64,000 bases of DNA from Pseudomonas saxonica. GTDB taxonomy: Bacteria; Pseudomonadota; Gammaproteobacteria; Pseudomonadales; Pseudomonadaceae. The notes beneath the pieces are model-generated. The model had not been told where the DNA came from, did not search any database, and saw only the letters and a program-made list of their open reading frames with translations. This document shows positions 21,798 through 29,244 of the stretch, piece by piece. Location: NCBI RefSeq assembly GCF_007858365.1, contig NZ_VFIO01000001.1:1054001-1118000 (forward strand), written 5' to 3'. Each line of letters starts with the position of its first letter. The first letter of the stretch is position 1. The position numbers were made by a program, and so were the translations under genes.

Positions 21798-22052
21798 TGC
21801 CTGCGATTTAGCTCTGTCTCCCCTCGCCTTCGATCCGGGGCATTGAAGCCATTCACTGGGCAAAAGCACTGTGTGCCACTTCAAACATTCACTCCGATAT
21901 TTCGTCGTGACTTCTGGCTTGCGTGAAAGCTTAGCGGTCATCGAAAAGCTAATGCCGAACGCTTACAGCATTAATTCAAAGCCGACCCGCAACCAGCCAA
22001 CGGCATGCTTGATAGAAGCCCCTCGACGAAGCCAATGATGGAAATTGCAAGT
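21798..22052. other. Non-coding stretch between tRNA-Leu and hicA
   Basis: About 255 nt with no convincing open frame, no integrase remnant and no clear direct repeat of the tRNA 3' end. Its position 3' of a tRNA and before a toxin-antitoxin pair suggests old insertion activity, but nothing in the sequence proves it. Confidence 0.4.
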
Positions 22053-22075
22053 TTGGTGGTTATACTAACCACCAA
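22053..22075 (+). promoter_or_regulatory. Palindromic operator/promoter of hicAB
   Basis: Perfect 10-bp inverted repeat TTGGTGGTTA / TAACCACCAA around a 3-nt TAC centre. TATACT (22061-22066), a good -10, lies inside it, and hicA starts 21 nt after the repeat. HicB antitoxins with a DNA-binding C-terminus typically repress at such palindromes. The -35 is not obvious. Confidence 0.75.
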
Positions 22076-22096
22076 TCCGGACTGCAGGAAGGCGAT

Positions 22097-22276
22097 GTGA
22101 ATAGCCGACAGCTGATAAGCACTCTAGAAGCTGACGGTTGGTATCTGGTAAGGAGCAAGGGAAGTCATCACCACTTCAAGCATCCAACGAAGCCGGGACT
22201 GGTCACGATTCCTCATCCGAAAAAAGATCTACTGACCAAAACAATTAACAGCATCTTGAAACAAGCCCAGCTCTGA
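22097..22276 (+). CDS. hicA: HicA-family mRNA interferase toxin
   Basis: 59 residues from GTG 22097; the preceding ATG in another frame stops at once. GGAAGG lies 6-11 nt upstream. The sequence opens NSRQLISTLEADGWYLVRSK and has the HicA hallmark GSHHHFKHP with catalytic His24, then LVTIPHPKKDLLTKTINSIL. HicA is a double-stranded-RNA-binding-fold ribonuclease that cleaves mRNA and arrests growth until neutralised by HicB. hicB follows after 40 nt. Short size makes the gene easy to miss. Confidence 0.92.
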   Translation: MNSRQLISTLEADGWYLVRSKGSHHHFKHPTKPGLVTIPHPKKDLLTKTINSILKQAQL

Positions 22277-22316
22277 TGAGCCGGGAGCTGCACCAAGTCC
22301 GATGGAGGGCCAGGTA

Positions 22317-22724
22317 ATGCTTTACCCAATTGCGATTCGACCCGGTGATATGCATCACGCATGGGGCGTGGAAGTCCCCGATATACCAGGATGTTTTTCT
22401 GCGGGGGATGATCTTGATGACGCGATGGCCATGGCACGCGAGGCCATTGAAGGACACCTGGAGATTTTGGCCGAGGATAACGCCAGGATCCCTGTAGCAA
22501 CCAAGGTAAGCGCTCATGTGGCAAATCCCGATTACAAGGATTGCATCTGGGCTGTAGTCGATATCGATATCACCAAATATCTTGGCAAGGCTGAAAAGCT
22601 GAACATCACCCTACCTGGATACCTGCTGAACCGTATTGATGAGTACGTGAAGCATCATCCAGAAGAAAAAAGTCGTTCTGGATTTTTGGCATCAGCGGCA
22701 TTAAAGGTCTTGCAGCAAGCGTAG
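22317..22724 (+). CDS. hicB: HicB-family antitoxin with ribbon-helix-helix domain
   Basis: 135 residues from ATG 22317, which has a GGAGG site 8 nt upstream. The N-terminal partial RNase-H-like HicB domain (YPIAIRPGDMHHAWGVEVPDIPGCFSAGDD) binds and blocks HicA. The C-terminal part (LNITLPGYLLNRIDEYVKHH...SGFLASAALKVL) looks like a ribbon-helix-helix DNA-binding domain for autoregulation at the palindrome 22053-22075. Confidence 0.92.
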   Translation: MLYPIAIRPGDMHHAWGVEVPDIPGCFSAGDDLDDAMAMAREAIEGHLEILAEDNARIPVATKVSAHVANPDYKDCIWAVVDIDITKYLGKAEKLNITLPGYLLNRIDEYVKHHPEEKSRSGFLASAALKVLQQA

Positions 22725-23032
22725 ACCGGCAGGCAATAGTCGGTTTCCTGACAGGGTTGCAGTTTTGAAATTCGAGCGGTAATCTCCGCCGGTCGCTGCA
22801 TATTCAGCGAACGACCTTGGCGGGTCGAATGATTTCAGGCGCAACAGCGCCATAGACTTAATCGCGGGCGCTTTTTTTATGCTCGCGATAATGCGTTATG
22901 GCGGGTTGTGCAGGAGCACCTTCGGGTGCGCCGGGTTCCTGAATCACCGGTCCGCCAATCTTGCGCAACTCGCCACCCTTTTCTGCTTGGCGGCAGATCG
23001 CGGTGGCTCCAATGATTCGGGAGCAACACCAC
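22725..23032 (+). other. Structured leader region upstream of the DUF3077 gene
   Basis: About 308 nt without a supported gene. It contains ATCGCGGGC / GCTCGCGAT (22860-22888 region, one G-T pair) around a T-rich loop, and a very stable GCACC-TTCG-GGTGC tetraloop hairpin at about 22916-22929. A continuous frame runs through it into the DUF3077 gene but lacks a plausible start. It more likely forms a conserved mRNA leader or small RNA. Confidence 0.45.
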
Positions 23033-23092
23033 ATGACTACCCTCAATCTGTCCAAAATTCGCACCCTTGCTGCAAAAGGGGGTGTGCAATGA
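23033..23092 (+). CDS. 19-codon leader ORF coupled to the DUF3077 gene
   Basis: ATG 23033 encodes MTTLNLSKIRTLAAKGGVQ and then TGA. A GGGAG site lies 9 nt upstream. The stop TGA overlaps the DUF3077 start in ATGA, and the DUF3077 ribosome site (GGGGG) is inside this ORF, so translation of the two is probably linked. Whether the peptide itself has a function is unknown. Confidence 0.55.
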   Translation: MTTLNLSKIRTLAAKGGVQ

Positions 23093-23379
23093 GTCCTTCG
23101 CCCTTGATGCCTACCGTTGGCGGCGCCACGTTTGGCAAGTGCAACGCTCAGGATCAACGCCTGTTTTCGGTCAACGCCGGGGTTTCGAGCCTTGAAGCCC
23201 TCGAACATGCCTCACTGCTCATGAACTGCATCAATACCCTCTCGTTTATGGGGGCCGTCGATGATGGCAACCAAGCAACCGCCATGCGCTGGGCCTCTCA
23301 CTATCTCAGCGAGATGGCCAAAGCGCTGATTGATGACGTGACTCTAGGGCTGCAACACGCCGGGGAGGGTGATCTATGA
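23089..23379 (+). CDS. DUF3077 family protein
   Basis: 96 residues from ATG 23089 (SPSPLMPTVGGATFGKCN). The conserved part LFSVNAGVSSLEALEHASLLMNCI...AMRWASHYLSEMAKALIDDV matches the DUF3077 pattern common in Pseudomonas. Length is typical and it is probably cytoplasmic and all-helical. Function is unknown. Translation appears coupled to the preceding leader ORF. A T8 run at 23446-23453 lies downstream. Confidence 0.8.
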   Translation: MSPSPLMPTVGGATFGKCNAQDQRLFSVNAGVSSLEALEHASLLMNCINTLSFMGAVDDGNQATAMRWASHYLSEMAKALIDDVTLGLQHAGEGDL

Positions 23380-23412
23380 GCTCACGGACCTCGGGGCGCC
23401 CATCACCCGACG

Positions 23413-23453
23413 CTCGCTCACGTCACGCGCGCTGTCGGCGAGGACTTTTTTTT
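23413..23453 (+). terminator. Possible terminator after DUF3077 gene
   Basis: CTCGC (23413-23417) and GCGAG (23438-23442) can pair over a 20-nt GC-rich interior and are followed by ACTTTTTTTT. The stem is short, so this is tentative. Confidence 0.4.
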
Positions 23454-23509
23454 AACCCCCAGAACAGCGATGATCGCCGCCCCGCTTCTGACCCACTGGA
23501 ACCCGCCCC

Positions 23510-23839
23510 ATGGATTCGCCTCTGGAAACCGTCGCCCTGTACGCCCTCAAACTGGCTTATGAGCCCGAAGGTTCAAGCCCGCTGTTGCGCGACGATCCGG
23601 CAATGGCTCAATACCAGCGCGAAGTCTTTGCCCTGCTGCTGCGCAACGGCGATGTCGAGGCCATTCAGCTCAAGCTCAATCAATGCCTTGAGGTGGCGCT
23701 GATTGCCCTGGGCGGCGCGGGGACTGTGATGGGCAGGGAGCTGAACAAGCTCTCCGCTCAGGTCGCTGATGCTCAGACGCTCGAACAACTGCACCTACCG
23801 TTGGCTCATCTCAAGGACTACTTGAAAGCCATTCAGTGA
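23510..23839 (+). CDS. Small hypothetical helical protein
   Basis: 109 residues (MDSPLETVALYALKLAYEPE). No family recognised. It is predicted from composition to be helical and acidic, without a signal or membrane segment. The ribosome site (GGAA, 8 nt upstream) is weak. It follows the DUF3077 gene by 130 nt and may share its transcript or be separate if the intervening terminator works. The overlapping frame from 23376 is Arg/Ser/Cys-rich and unlikely to be coding. It is convergent with the cytochrome gene, whose stop begins at the next base. Confidence 0.65.
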   Translation: MDSPLETVALYALKLAYEPEGSSPLLRDDPAMAQYQREVFALLLRNGDVEAIQLKLNQCLEVALIALGGAGTVMGRELNKLSAQVADAQTLEQLHLPLAHLKDYLKAIQ

Positions 23840-24229
23840 TCAGTGGTCTTGAAATTGCTCGATGTACGCCAGGATGTTGTCGATTTTTTCCGGGTCACTG
23901 ATGCCCCAGAAAATCATTCGGGTGCCCTTGACCACTTTCTTGGGTGCCTCGATATAGGCCGCCAGTTTGTCTCGCGTCCACACCACGCCGGAATTTTTCA
24001 TGGCGTCTGAGTACAGATAGGTCGGTGAAGTGCCGGCCGCGCGCCCTATCACGCCATTGAGCTGCGGGCCAAAACCGTCCCGCGCGTTTTCGCCAATGCT
24101 GTGACAGCCTCCGCACATTTTGTTGTACAGCTTCTCGCCTGCCTCGGCATCACCGGCGGCCAGAGCTGCGGCGCTGTTAAACAAGGCAGCGAGGCTTAGA
24201 ACAGCGGTCAATAACAGCGTTTTTTGCAT
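23840..24229 (-). CDS. Periplasmic c-type cytochrome
   Basis: 129 residues from ATG 24229, with GGAAG upstream. A Sec signal peptide (QKTLLLTAVLSLAALFNSAAALA) is cut near residue 24. There is one heme-binding CGGCH (C39, C42, H43) and a probable distal ligand Met105 in GTRMIFWG. The layout (GPQLNGVIGRAAGTSPTYLYSDAMKNSG) fits class I cytochrome c2/c550-type proteins. Its electron partner is not evident from the neighbours. Confidence 0.92.
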   Translation of the reverse strand: MQKTLLLTAVLSLAALFNSAAALAAGDAEAGEKLYNKMCGGCHSIGENARDGFGPQLNGVIGRAAGTSPTYLYSDAMKNSGVVWTRDKLAAYIEAPKKVVKGTRMIFWGISDPEKIDNILAYIEQFQDH

Positions 24230-24416
24230 GAGTGCTTCCACATTCAGGTATCTGACCAAGCGGCAATCTTACAGGGCCTTGATTCGGTCAGCGCACGCAA
24301 AACGCTGACTCGGATCAAGGATTCTTGCTCACAAAGCGCGCCCATGATCAATATTGATGATTCGCGTTCGTTGACCCACTATGGTCTCTGTTCATCTGAA
24401 CCCATTGCGAGGCGTC

Positions 24417-25115
24417 ATGCTTTCTGAAAACGATTACGTCACCGTTGACGCCACTGAATTGGGCGAAACGGCCCTTGCGGACTTTATTAAAGACGCTCGC
24501 CGTCCAGTTCGCTTTCAGGGCATCGATTTCAGCGGGCAAGACTTGTCCCGACTAAACCTGAGCAGCTCACGTTTTGAGCGCTGCCTCTTTGGCGACACCA
24601 ATCTGACGGCGGCTGACATTTCCAATACGCACTGGCAAAGCTGTCGAGCAGCCCAAGCGGTGTTTCGTTCTGCCACGCTGGAAGAAGCGGTATTTGTTAA
24701 TTGCGACCTGAACAATACCCTTTGGCAACGCAGCAAGCTGGCCCACGCATTATTCGAAGGCTGTAAATTAACCGGGGCCAATTTTGTAGATAGCTCTACA
24801 TTGGGGCTCGTGTTCAAAGACTGCGTGTTGCGCAGTGCCATCCTGTCGGGGCTGTCCTTCTACAAGACTGAGCTGCACAACCTGGATTTCGCCGAAGCCG
24901 ACCTCAGCTATTGCGACTTTCGCCAAGCAGTCTTTGTTGAAGGCGGCAGTCTTTCCCTGGCTCGGGTCAACAATGCGCGTTTTGATCAGGCTGACTTGCG
25001 CGAAGCCAGCCTGCACGGGCTACACCTCACCGACGCCAAACTGTTCAAGGGCGCGATTATCTCCAAATCTCAAGCCGGTATGCTGCTTGCCGGTCTCGGG
25101 TTGCACGTCCTGTAA
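24417..25115 (+). CDS. Qnr-like pentapeptide-repeat protein
   Basis: 232 residues from ATG 24417, chosen for the GAGG 5 nt upstream; a start 12 codons earlier is possible. From about residue 40 on it is a run of A(D/N)LXX-type pentapeptide repeats (FQGIDFSGQDLSRLNLSSSRFE, then TNLTAADIS, ADLSYCDFRQAVF, ADLREASLHGLHL). These build a right-handed quadrilateral beta-helix. The C-terminus SKSQAGMLLAGLGLHVL resembles the dimerisation tail of Qnr proteins that protect DNA gyrase from quinolones. Gyrase protection is only an inference; many such proteins have no known role. Confidence 0.85.
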   Translation: MLSENDYVTVDATELGETALADFIKDARRPVRFQGIDFSGQDLSRLNLSSSRFERCLFGDTNLTAADISNTHWQSCRAAQAVFRSATLEEAVFVNCDLNNTLWQRSKLAHALFEGCKLTGANFVDSSTLGLVFKDCVLRSAILSGLSFYKTELHNLDFAEADLSYCDFRQAVFVEGGSLSLARVNNARFDQADLREASLHGLHLTDAKLFKGAIISKSQAGMLLAGLGLHVL

Positions 25116-25733
25116 TCAATGCATCACCTGCTCAGCCAGCAACACCAGCGCAATGATCGCCATCAACACTCCAGACACCCGGCTGACGGTTCTCGCAGCA
25201 CTGGGCCGGGTCTGCAATACCGCTTGAGCGCTGAAGCCCACCAACAGATAGACCACCGCACAACTCACCGCATGCAAAGCGCCCAAAGCCAAAAGTTGGG
25301 TGGGTATCGGCCATGTCGATAACGGGTCTGTGAACTGCGGCAACAGAGCCAGAAAGAGCAATAAAACCTTGGGGTTCAGGCCACTGACACAAGCGCCCTT
25401 CCAGACCCAGCGAAACCAGGAATCGGCAACGTGCGCCTGCCCTTCTTCGGGCGCTGACGGCTGCCGGACCATCGCAATGCCCAGCCACAGCAGATACAGA
25501 GCACCGGCCAAGGTGAGCAGCGACATGACCACCGGGCTTTTGGCCAGCAACGCGCCCACACCCGCCGCCACCAACAGCGTTGCCAGCAAGTGCCCCGAAA
25601 GCAACCCGGCAACGGCTGGTGCGACGCGTCGCTCGCGCATACCGGCTGAAATGGCGTAAGCCCAATCAGCGCCCGGCGTAATGATGAAGAGAAACGACAC
25701 CGCCCAAAAGGCGGCCACAATGCTGAGAGTCAC
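25116..25733 (-). CDS. LysE/RhtB family exporter
   Basis: 205 residues with about six membrane helices (LSIVAAFWAVSFLFIITPGADWAYAISAG at the N-terminus is the family signature). These inner-membrane proteins export amino acids or related metabolites using the proton gradient. It is divergent from an Lrp-family regulator, the usual control arrangement. Its stop abuts the pentapeptide gene stop with no gap. Substrate cannot be told from sequence. Confidence 0.92.
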   Translation of the reverse strand: MTLSIVAAFWAVSFLFIITPGADWAYAISAGMRERRVAPAVAGLLSGHLLATLLVAAGVGALLAKSPVVMSLLTLAGALYLLWLGIAMVRQPSAPEEGQAHVADSWFRWVWKGACVSGLNPKVLLLFLALLPQFTDPLSTWPIPTQLLALGALHAVSCAVVYLLVGFSAQAVLQTRPSAARTVSRVSGVLMAIIALVLLAEQVMH

Positions 25734-25870
25734 GGGATGTCTACCTTCTAAGCGCCAAGTGCGTTACACCCGTTTTGGCGAACGCTATGAGTAGAAGAAT
25801 AGGGAAATGCTGATAGGATTATCTTTCGTTTATACCAATGCCACCTAACATGGCTGGAAGGTTCTTCTGT

Positions 25871-26323
25871 ATGGATCGAATTGACCGAAAGATTCTTGCG
25901 CAGCTGCACGCGGACGGCCGGCTTTCTCTCACCGAACTGGCTGAGCGGGTAGGTTTAAGCCTTTCACCCTGCCATCGACGGGTACGGGCGCTGGAAGAAT
26001 CAGGGGTGATTTTGGGGTATCGCGCACTGTTAGCGCCCAAAGAGCTGGGCCTTGGATTTTCAGCGATTGTGTTCGTGACGTTGCGCGAAGTGACACGCCA
26101 GGCGATTACCGACTTTGAGGCCGCGTTGCTGGACGTCGCGCAGATCGTCGAAGCGCAGCGGCTGTTTGGCGACCCGGACTACCTGCTGCAAGTCATCACC
26201 AAAGACCTTGCTGCGTTTCAGCAGCTCTATGATGAGTCCCTGACCTCACTGCCCAACGTCCAAAGGCTGGTGTCAACGCTGGTCATGAAAAACGTCATCA
26301 ATGACCGGGTGTTGCCCCTGTAG
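25871..26323 (+). CDS. Lrp/AsnC family transcriptional regulator
   Basis: 150 residues from ATG 25871 (MDRIDRKILAQLHADGRLSLTELAERVGLSLSPCHRRVRALEE), with GGAAGG upstream. An N-terminal AsnC-type HTH is followed by a RAM ligand-binding domain (GLGFSAIVFVTLREVT...). It most likely controls the divergent LysE-type exporter in response to an amino acid. The stop codon TAG lies within the GTAG head of a REP element. Confidence 0.93.
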   Translation: MDRIDRKILAQLHADGRLSLTELAERVGLSLSPCHRRVRALEESGVILGYRALLAPKELGLGFSAIVFVTLREVTRQAITDFEAALLDVAQIVEAQRLFGDPDYLLQVITKDLAAFQQLYDESLTSLPNVQRLVSTLVMKNVINDRVLPL

Positions 26324-26423
26324 CCGCTGCCGCAGGCTGCGATCGGGAGCGGGGTCTTAGGTGTATCCGGTTATACGGCGGCGTTGCCGCCGATCGCAGC
26401 CTTCGTTCCTCGGCAGCGGCTAC
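26320..26423. repeat. REPIN (inverted REP pair) between convergent genes
   Basis: Starts GTAGCCGCTGCCGCAGGCTGCGATCG and ends with the inverted counterpart CGATCGCAGCC...CGGCAGCGGCTAC; the left half is more conserved than the right, which carries an extra TTCGTTC. The central part includes GGCGGCG/CGCCGCC complementarity. Both flanking genes end within the GTAG ends. Confidence 0.85.
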
Positions 26424-27343
26424 AGCGTCTGTATACCGCCGGCCAACCCCTGTGCCAACGCATCGAGCAAAACACGCACTTTGGGCAGATCCTGACGATT
26501 TTTTGGCCACACTAGATGGATCGGCAACCCCTCACTGGCCAAATGCGGCAGCACCTCGACCAAAGCGCCGTCAGCCAGTGGTTGCTTGATCAGCCAGGTT
26601 GGCAACTGGGCAATACCGCACCCGGCCACAACCGCCATCACCTGCCCTTCGCCGTCGCCCACGATGTACCGGGCGGGCATGACCCGTCGCTCAATCTCGC
26701 CCGGCCGGGTACCCGCAAAACGCCACGGGCTGACCGTTCCGTCTGCCAAGCCATAAGCGACACACTGGTGATGCTCCAAGTCACGATCAGTCGCAGGTGT
26801 GCCGTGGTCGCTCAGATACGACGGGGCAGCACAAAACACATGCCGCTCACTGCCCAGGTAACGATGCTCCAGCGTCGCCGGCCAGACCTGTGGGCCACCC
26901 ACCCGCACCACAATATCGACGCCCTCTTCCACCGGATCGATAAAGCGATCCGAAAAAGAGATATGCGGCAACAACAGGTCATGCGCCTGCACACAGCGCA
27001 GAATCACCGGCAATGCCAACAAGCGGCCGAACGCTGCTGGCAAATCAATGCGCACTCGCCCCCGCGGCTCAGTGTTTTCCACATGCAAGGCCAGCTCGGC
27101 CTCTTCCAGTTCAGCCAAAACCCCGGTACAGGTTCGATAGAACGCGCTGCCCGCATCGGTCAGTGCCAAGCGCCGTGTTGTGCGTTCAAACAAACGCACC
27201 TGTAACCGGCCTTCAAGACGGGCGATAGCTTTGCTGATCGCCGACGCCGTCAAATTCAAGCGCTCGGCCGCAGCCCGAAAACTGCCTGCATCCGCGACAC
27301 AGACAAACACATCAATGCCTTTCAAGCGCTCCGAAGAAAACAT
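26420..27343 (-). CDS. LysR family transcriptional regulator
   Basis: 307 residues from ATG 27343 (MFSSERLKGIDVFVCVADAGSFRAAAERLNLTASAISKAIARLE). An N-terminal winged HTH is followed by a type 2 periplasmic-binding-like effector domain. It is divergent from the NmrA-like oxidoreductase gene with about 115 nt between, so it probably regulates that gene. Its stop is contributed by the GTAG end of the REPIN. Confidence 0.94.
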   Translation of the reverse strand: MFSSERLKGIDVFVCVADAGSFRAAAERLNLTASAISKAIARLEGRLQVRLFERTTRRLALTDAGSAFYRTCTGVLAELEEAELALHVENTEPRGRVRIDLPAAFGRLLALPVILRCVQAHDLLLPHISFSDRFIDPVEEGVDIVVRVGGPQVWPATLEHRYLGSERHVFCAAPSYLSDHGTPATDRDLEHHQCVAYGLADGTVSPWRFAGTRPGEIERRVMPARYIVGDGEGQVMAVVAGCGIAQLPTWLIKQPLADGALVEVLPHLASEGLPIHLVWPKNRQDLPKVRVLLDALAQGLAGGIQTL

Positions 27344-27459
27344 ACCCGGCACCTATTCATGAATTCAGTTCACGTGATTGAGTAAAAGGTATCGCAAATA
27401 CGCACTCATTTCCCCAGTAAGCTGGTTTGCTTCTACTTATTCACAAAACAGGCTGATCG

Positions 27460-28350
27460 ATGACTTCGCAAAAACCCACGGTTTTAATCACCGGCGCCAC
27501 CGGCCAGATTGGCGGCGATACCCTGCGCAACCTACTGGAAGATGACAGCATCACGCTGGTGGCGGCCGTACGTTCTGCAGCCAAAGCCAAACCTTTTGAA
27601 GCACTGGGCATCCGCACGGTCATGCTCGACTTCGACAAGGAAGAGACACTGGCACCGGCCTTACAGGGCATCGACCGCGCCTTGCTGGTTACCGGCTATA
27701 CCGTGGACATGCTGCGCCAAAGCAAAGCGTTTCTCGATCAAGCGAAAAAAGCCGGTGTGCAGCACATTGTGCATTTGGGCGCTTGCGGGCGGGACGACAC
27801 CACCATCGGCCACTGGGCCTGGCACCAGTTTGTAGAGCGCTACATCGAATGGTGCGGCTTCTCGTTCACCCACTTGCGCCCCGAGTGCTTTATGCAAAAT
27901 CTGCTCAGCTACGATGGCACCCAAGCCGTTAAAAACGGGGTGATCGAGCAATACACCGGCGACGCACGCTTTAGCTGGGTGGACGGCGAAGACGTTGCCC
28001 GCGTTGCTGCGCAGACCCTGCTGCACCCACACAAGCACGCAGGCAAAACGTATCGCTTGGGCTACGACGTGCAATCCTACGGGGACATCGCCGCCATCAT
28101 GACCCGCGTGCTGGGTCAGCCGTTCCGCTATGACGCCCAATCGCCGGATGTGTTTCTGGAGAACATGCGCGCAGCCGGGGCCGAAATGGCTTACATGACC
28201 TGCGTACACGACAACTTCACCCGCATGGCCGCACGGCAGATCCCCGGTGTTGAAGAAACCTTCGACAACTTCCCTGAGATCACCGGCCGCCAGCCTGTGC
28301 GCTGGGAAGACTTTGTGCAAAAGCACCGCAGCGCGTTCGCCTACACCTGA
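27460..28350 (+). CDS. NmrA/SDR-type NAD(P)-binding oxidoreductase
   Basis: 296 residues. The N-terminal Rossmann motif is VLITGATGQIGGDTLRNL (about 5-22). The C-terminal half (SYGDIAAIMTRVLGQPF) matches atypical SDRs of the NmrA-like/quinone oxidoreductase-2 type, which often bind NADP and sense redox or modify quinone-like substrates. The classical SDR YxxxK is not evident, consistent with an atypical SDR. It is divergent from the LysR gene. Confidence 0.88.
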   Translation: MTSQKPTVLITGATGQIGGDTLRNLLEDDSITLVAAVRSAAKAKPFEALGIRTVMLDFDKEETLAPALQGIDRALLVTGYTVDMLRQSKAFLDQAKKAGVQHIVHLGACGRDDTTIGHWAWHQFVERYIEWCGFSFTHLRPECFMQNLLSYDGTQAVKNGVIEQYTGDARFSWVDGEDVARVAAQTLLHPHKHAGKTYRLGYDVQSYGDIAAIMTRVLGQPFRYDAQSPDVFLENMRAAGAEMAYMTCVHDNFTRMAARQIPGVEETFDNFPEITGRQPVRWEDFVQKHRSAFAYT

Positions 28351-28435
28351 AACCTGTTGCAAGAGGTGCGAATCAAACGCATCAGGCGATAAACGCCCTA
28401 CGCCCGGCAGACTTCAAACAGAATGCTGCCAGCAG

Positions 28436-29137
28436 CTAGGGCGTTTTGATCAGTCCACGCAGCAAGGTTTCGGTCTGCTCGCGCACGATCTTCATCAGCA
28501 ATGCGTACCGCTCTGGCGTTAACGCGTCCCAGCCCAGTGACTTGAGGGAGCTGTTACGGGTCAGGTGAAATGGCAGCAACTGGCCGGTCAGCGTCATGGA
28601 GCGCAGGCTGCACTCTTCATCACTCGCCCCCGGGCCCATTAGCCGCGAGATGATGCCGCTGGTCACACCAATGATGCGCTGGCCAATTCGCTGGCTAACC
28701 ACCTCTTCATTCGCACTGGGGCCCAAGCCTGCCTGTTCGCGTGCGTAAAATTTACGCCAGCTATTGGTGCGATTGGAGAGCAGCATGAATTCAGCAATCT
28801 TGCTCTGCACCGCGCAGAAGGTCTCAATCAGTTGTTCACTGTCCGGTCGCCCACCCAATTGGGCTTGAGCCGCTTCGATGGTGGGTGCCAGATAGTCCCA
28901 AATGCGCTCGACCATGTACTCGGTACAAGCCCGGTAGACCCCTTCCTTGTTCTTGAAGTAGTAATTCAATGCCGGCGCATTCACTCCCGCCAGCTCGGCA
29001 ATATCGCGAGTGGATGCACCGTCGTACCCCCGCTCGCCAAACAGGTTCAATGCCGCTTCGATTATCCGTGCACTGGTTTCATCCCCACACGTGTAGCCGC
29101 CTTCGCTGGCAGGTCTGCGCCGGTGAATGGTGGTCAT
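28436..29137 (-). CDS. TetR family repressor of the adjacent efflux operon
   Basis: 233 residues from ATG 29137 with AAGGAGAG upstream; longer starts run through the promoter region. The HTH spans about residues 20-65 (ARIIEAALNLFGERGYDGASTRDIAELAGVNAPALNYYFKNKEGVY). The C-terminal domain resembles the YbiH/CerR type. It is divergent from the EmrAB-like operon, with inverted repeats between them that are likely operators. Confidence 0.93.
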   Translation of the reverse strand: MTTIHRRRPASEGGYTCGDETSARIIEAALNLFGERGYDGASTRDIAELAGVNAPALNYYFKNKEGVYRACTEYMVERIWDYLAPTIEAAQAQLGGRPDSEQLIETFCAVQSKIAEFMLLSNRTNSWRKFYAREQAGLGPSANEEVVSQRIGQRIIGVTSGIISRLMGPGASDEECSLRSMTLTGQLLPFHLTRNSSLKSLGWDALTPERYALLMKIVREQTETLLRGLIKTP

Positions 29138-29184
29138 GGGTCTCTCCTTGATCGATGAATTCGCAAGTTTGCCTGAATTTATAT

Positions 29185-29235
29185 CGATTGACATAATTTT
29201 ACCAATCGTAATAATTGTTACAACCGCTAACAATT
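29185..29235 (+). promoter_or_regulatory. Promoter and operators between tetR and efflux operon
   Basis: -35 TTGACA (29188-29193) and -10 ATAATT (29211-29216) are spaced 17 nt apart, facing the efflux operon. Two inverted repeats overlay it: CGATTG-N12-CAATCG (29185-29208) and AATTGTTA-N7-TAACAATT (29213-29235). The second is a perfect 8-bp repeat covering the -10 and start. Confidence 0.8.
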
Positions 29236-29244
29236 GAGACCGTC

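Noticed and set aside
21811..21842. Possible attR-like copy of the tRNA-Leu 3' end
   Set aside because: Only short scattered matches (TCTCCC, CGGGGCA) with a gap; not a convincing direct repeat.
22879..23088. 70-residue N-terminal extension of the DUF3077 protein
   Set aside because: Runs through stable hairpins, has unusual composition and lacks a ribosome site; ATG 23089 has a good site and the family length.
23376..23702. Frame overlapping the DUF3077 stop by ATGA
   Set aside because: Arg/Ser/Cys-rich, no homology pattern; the later frame from 23510 has normal composition.
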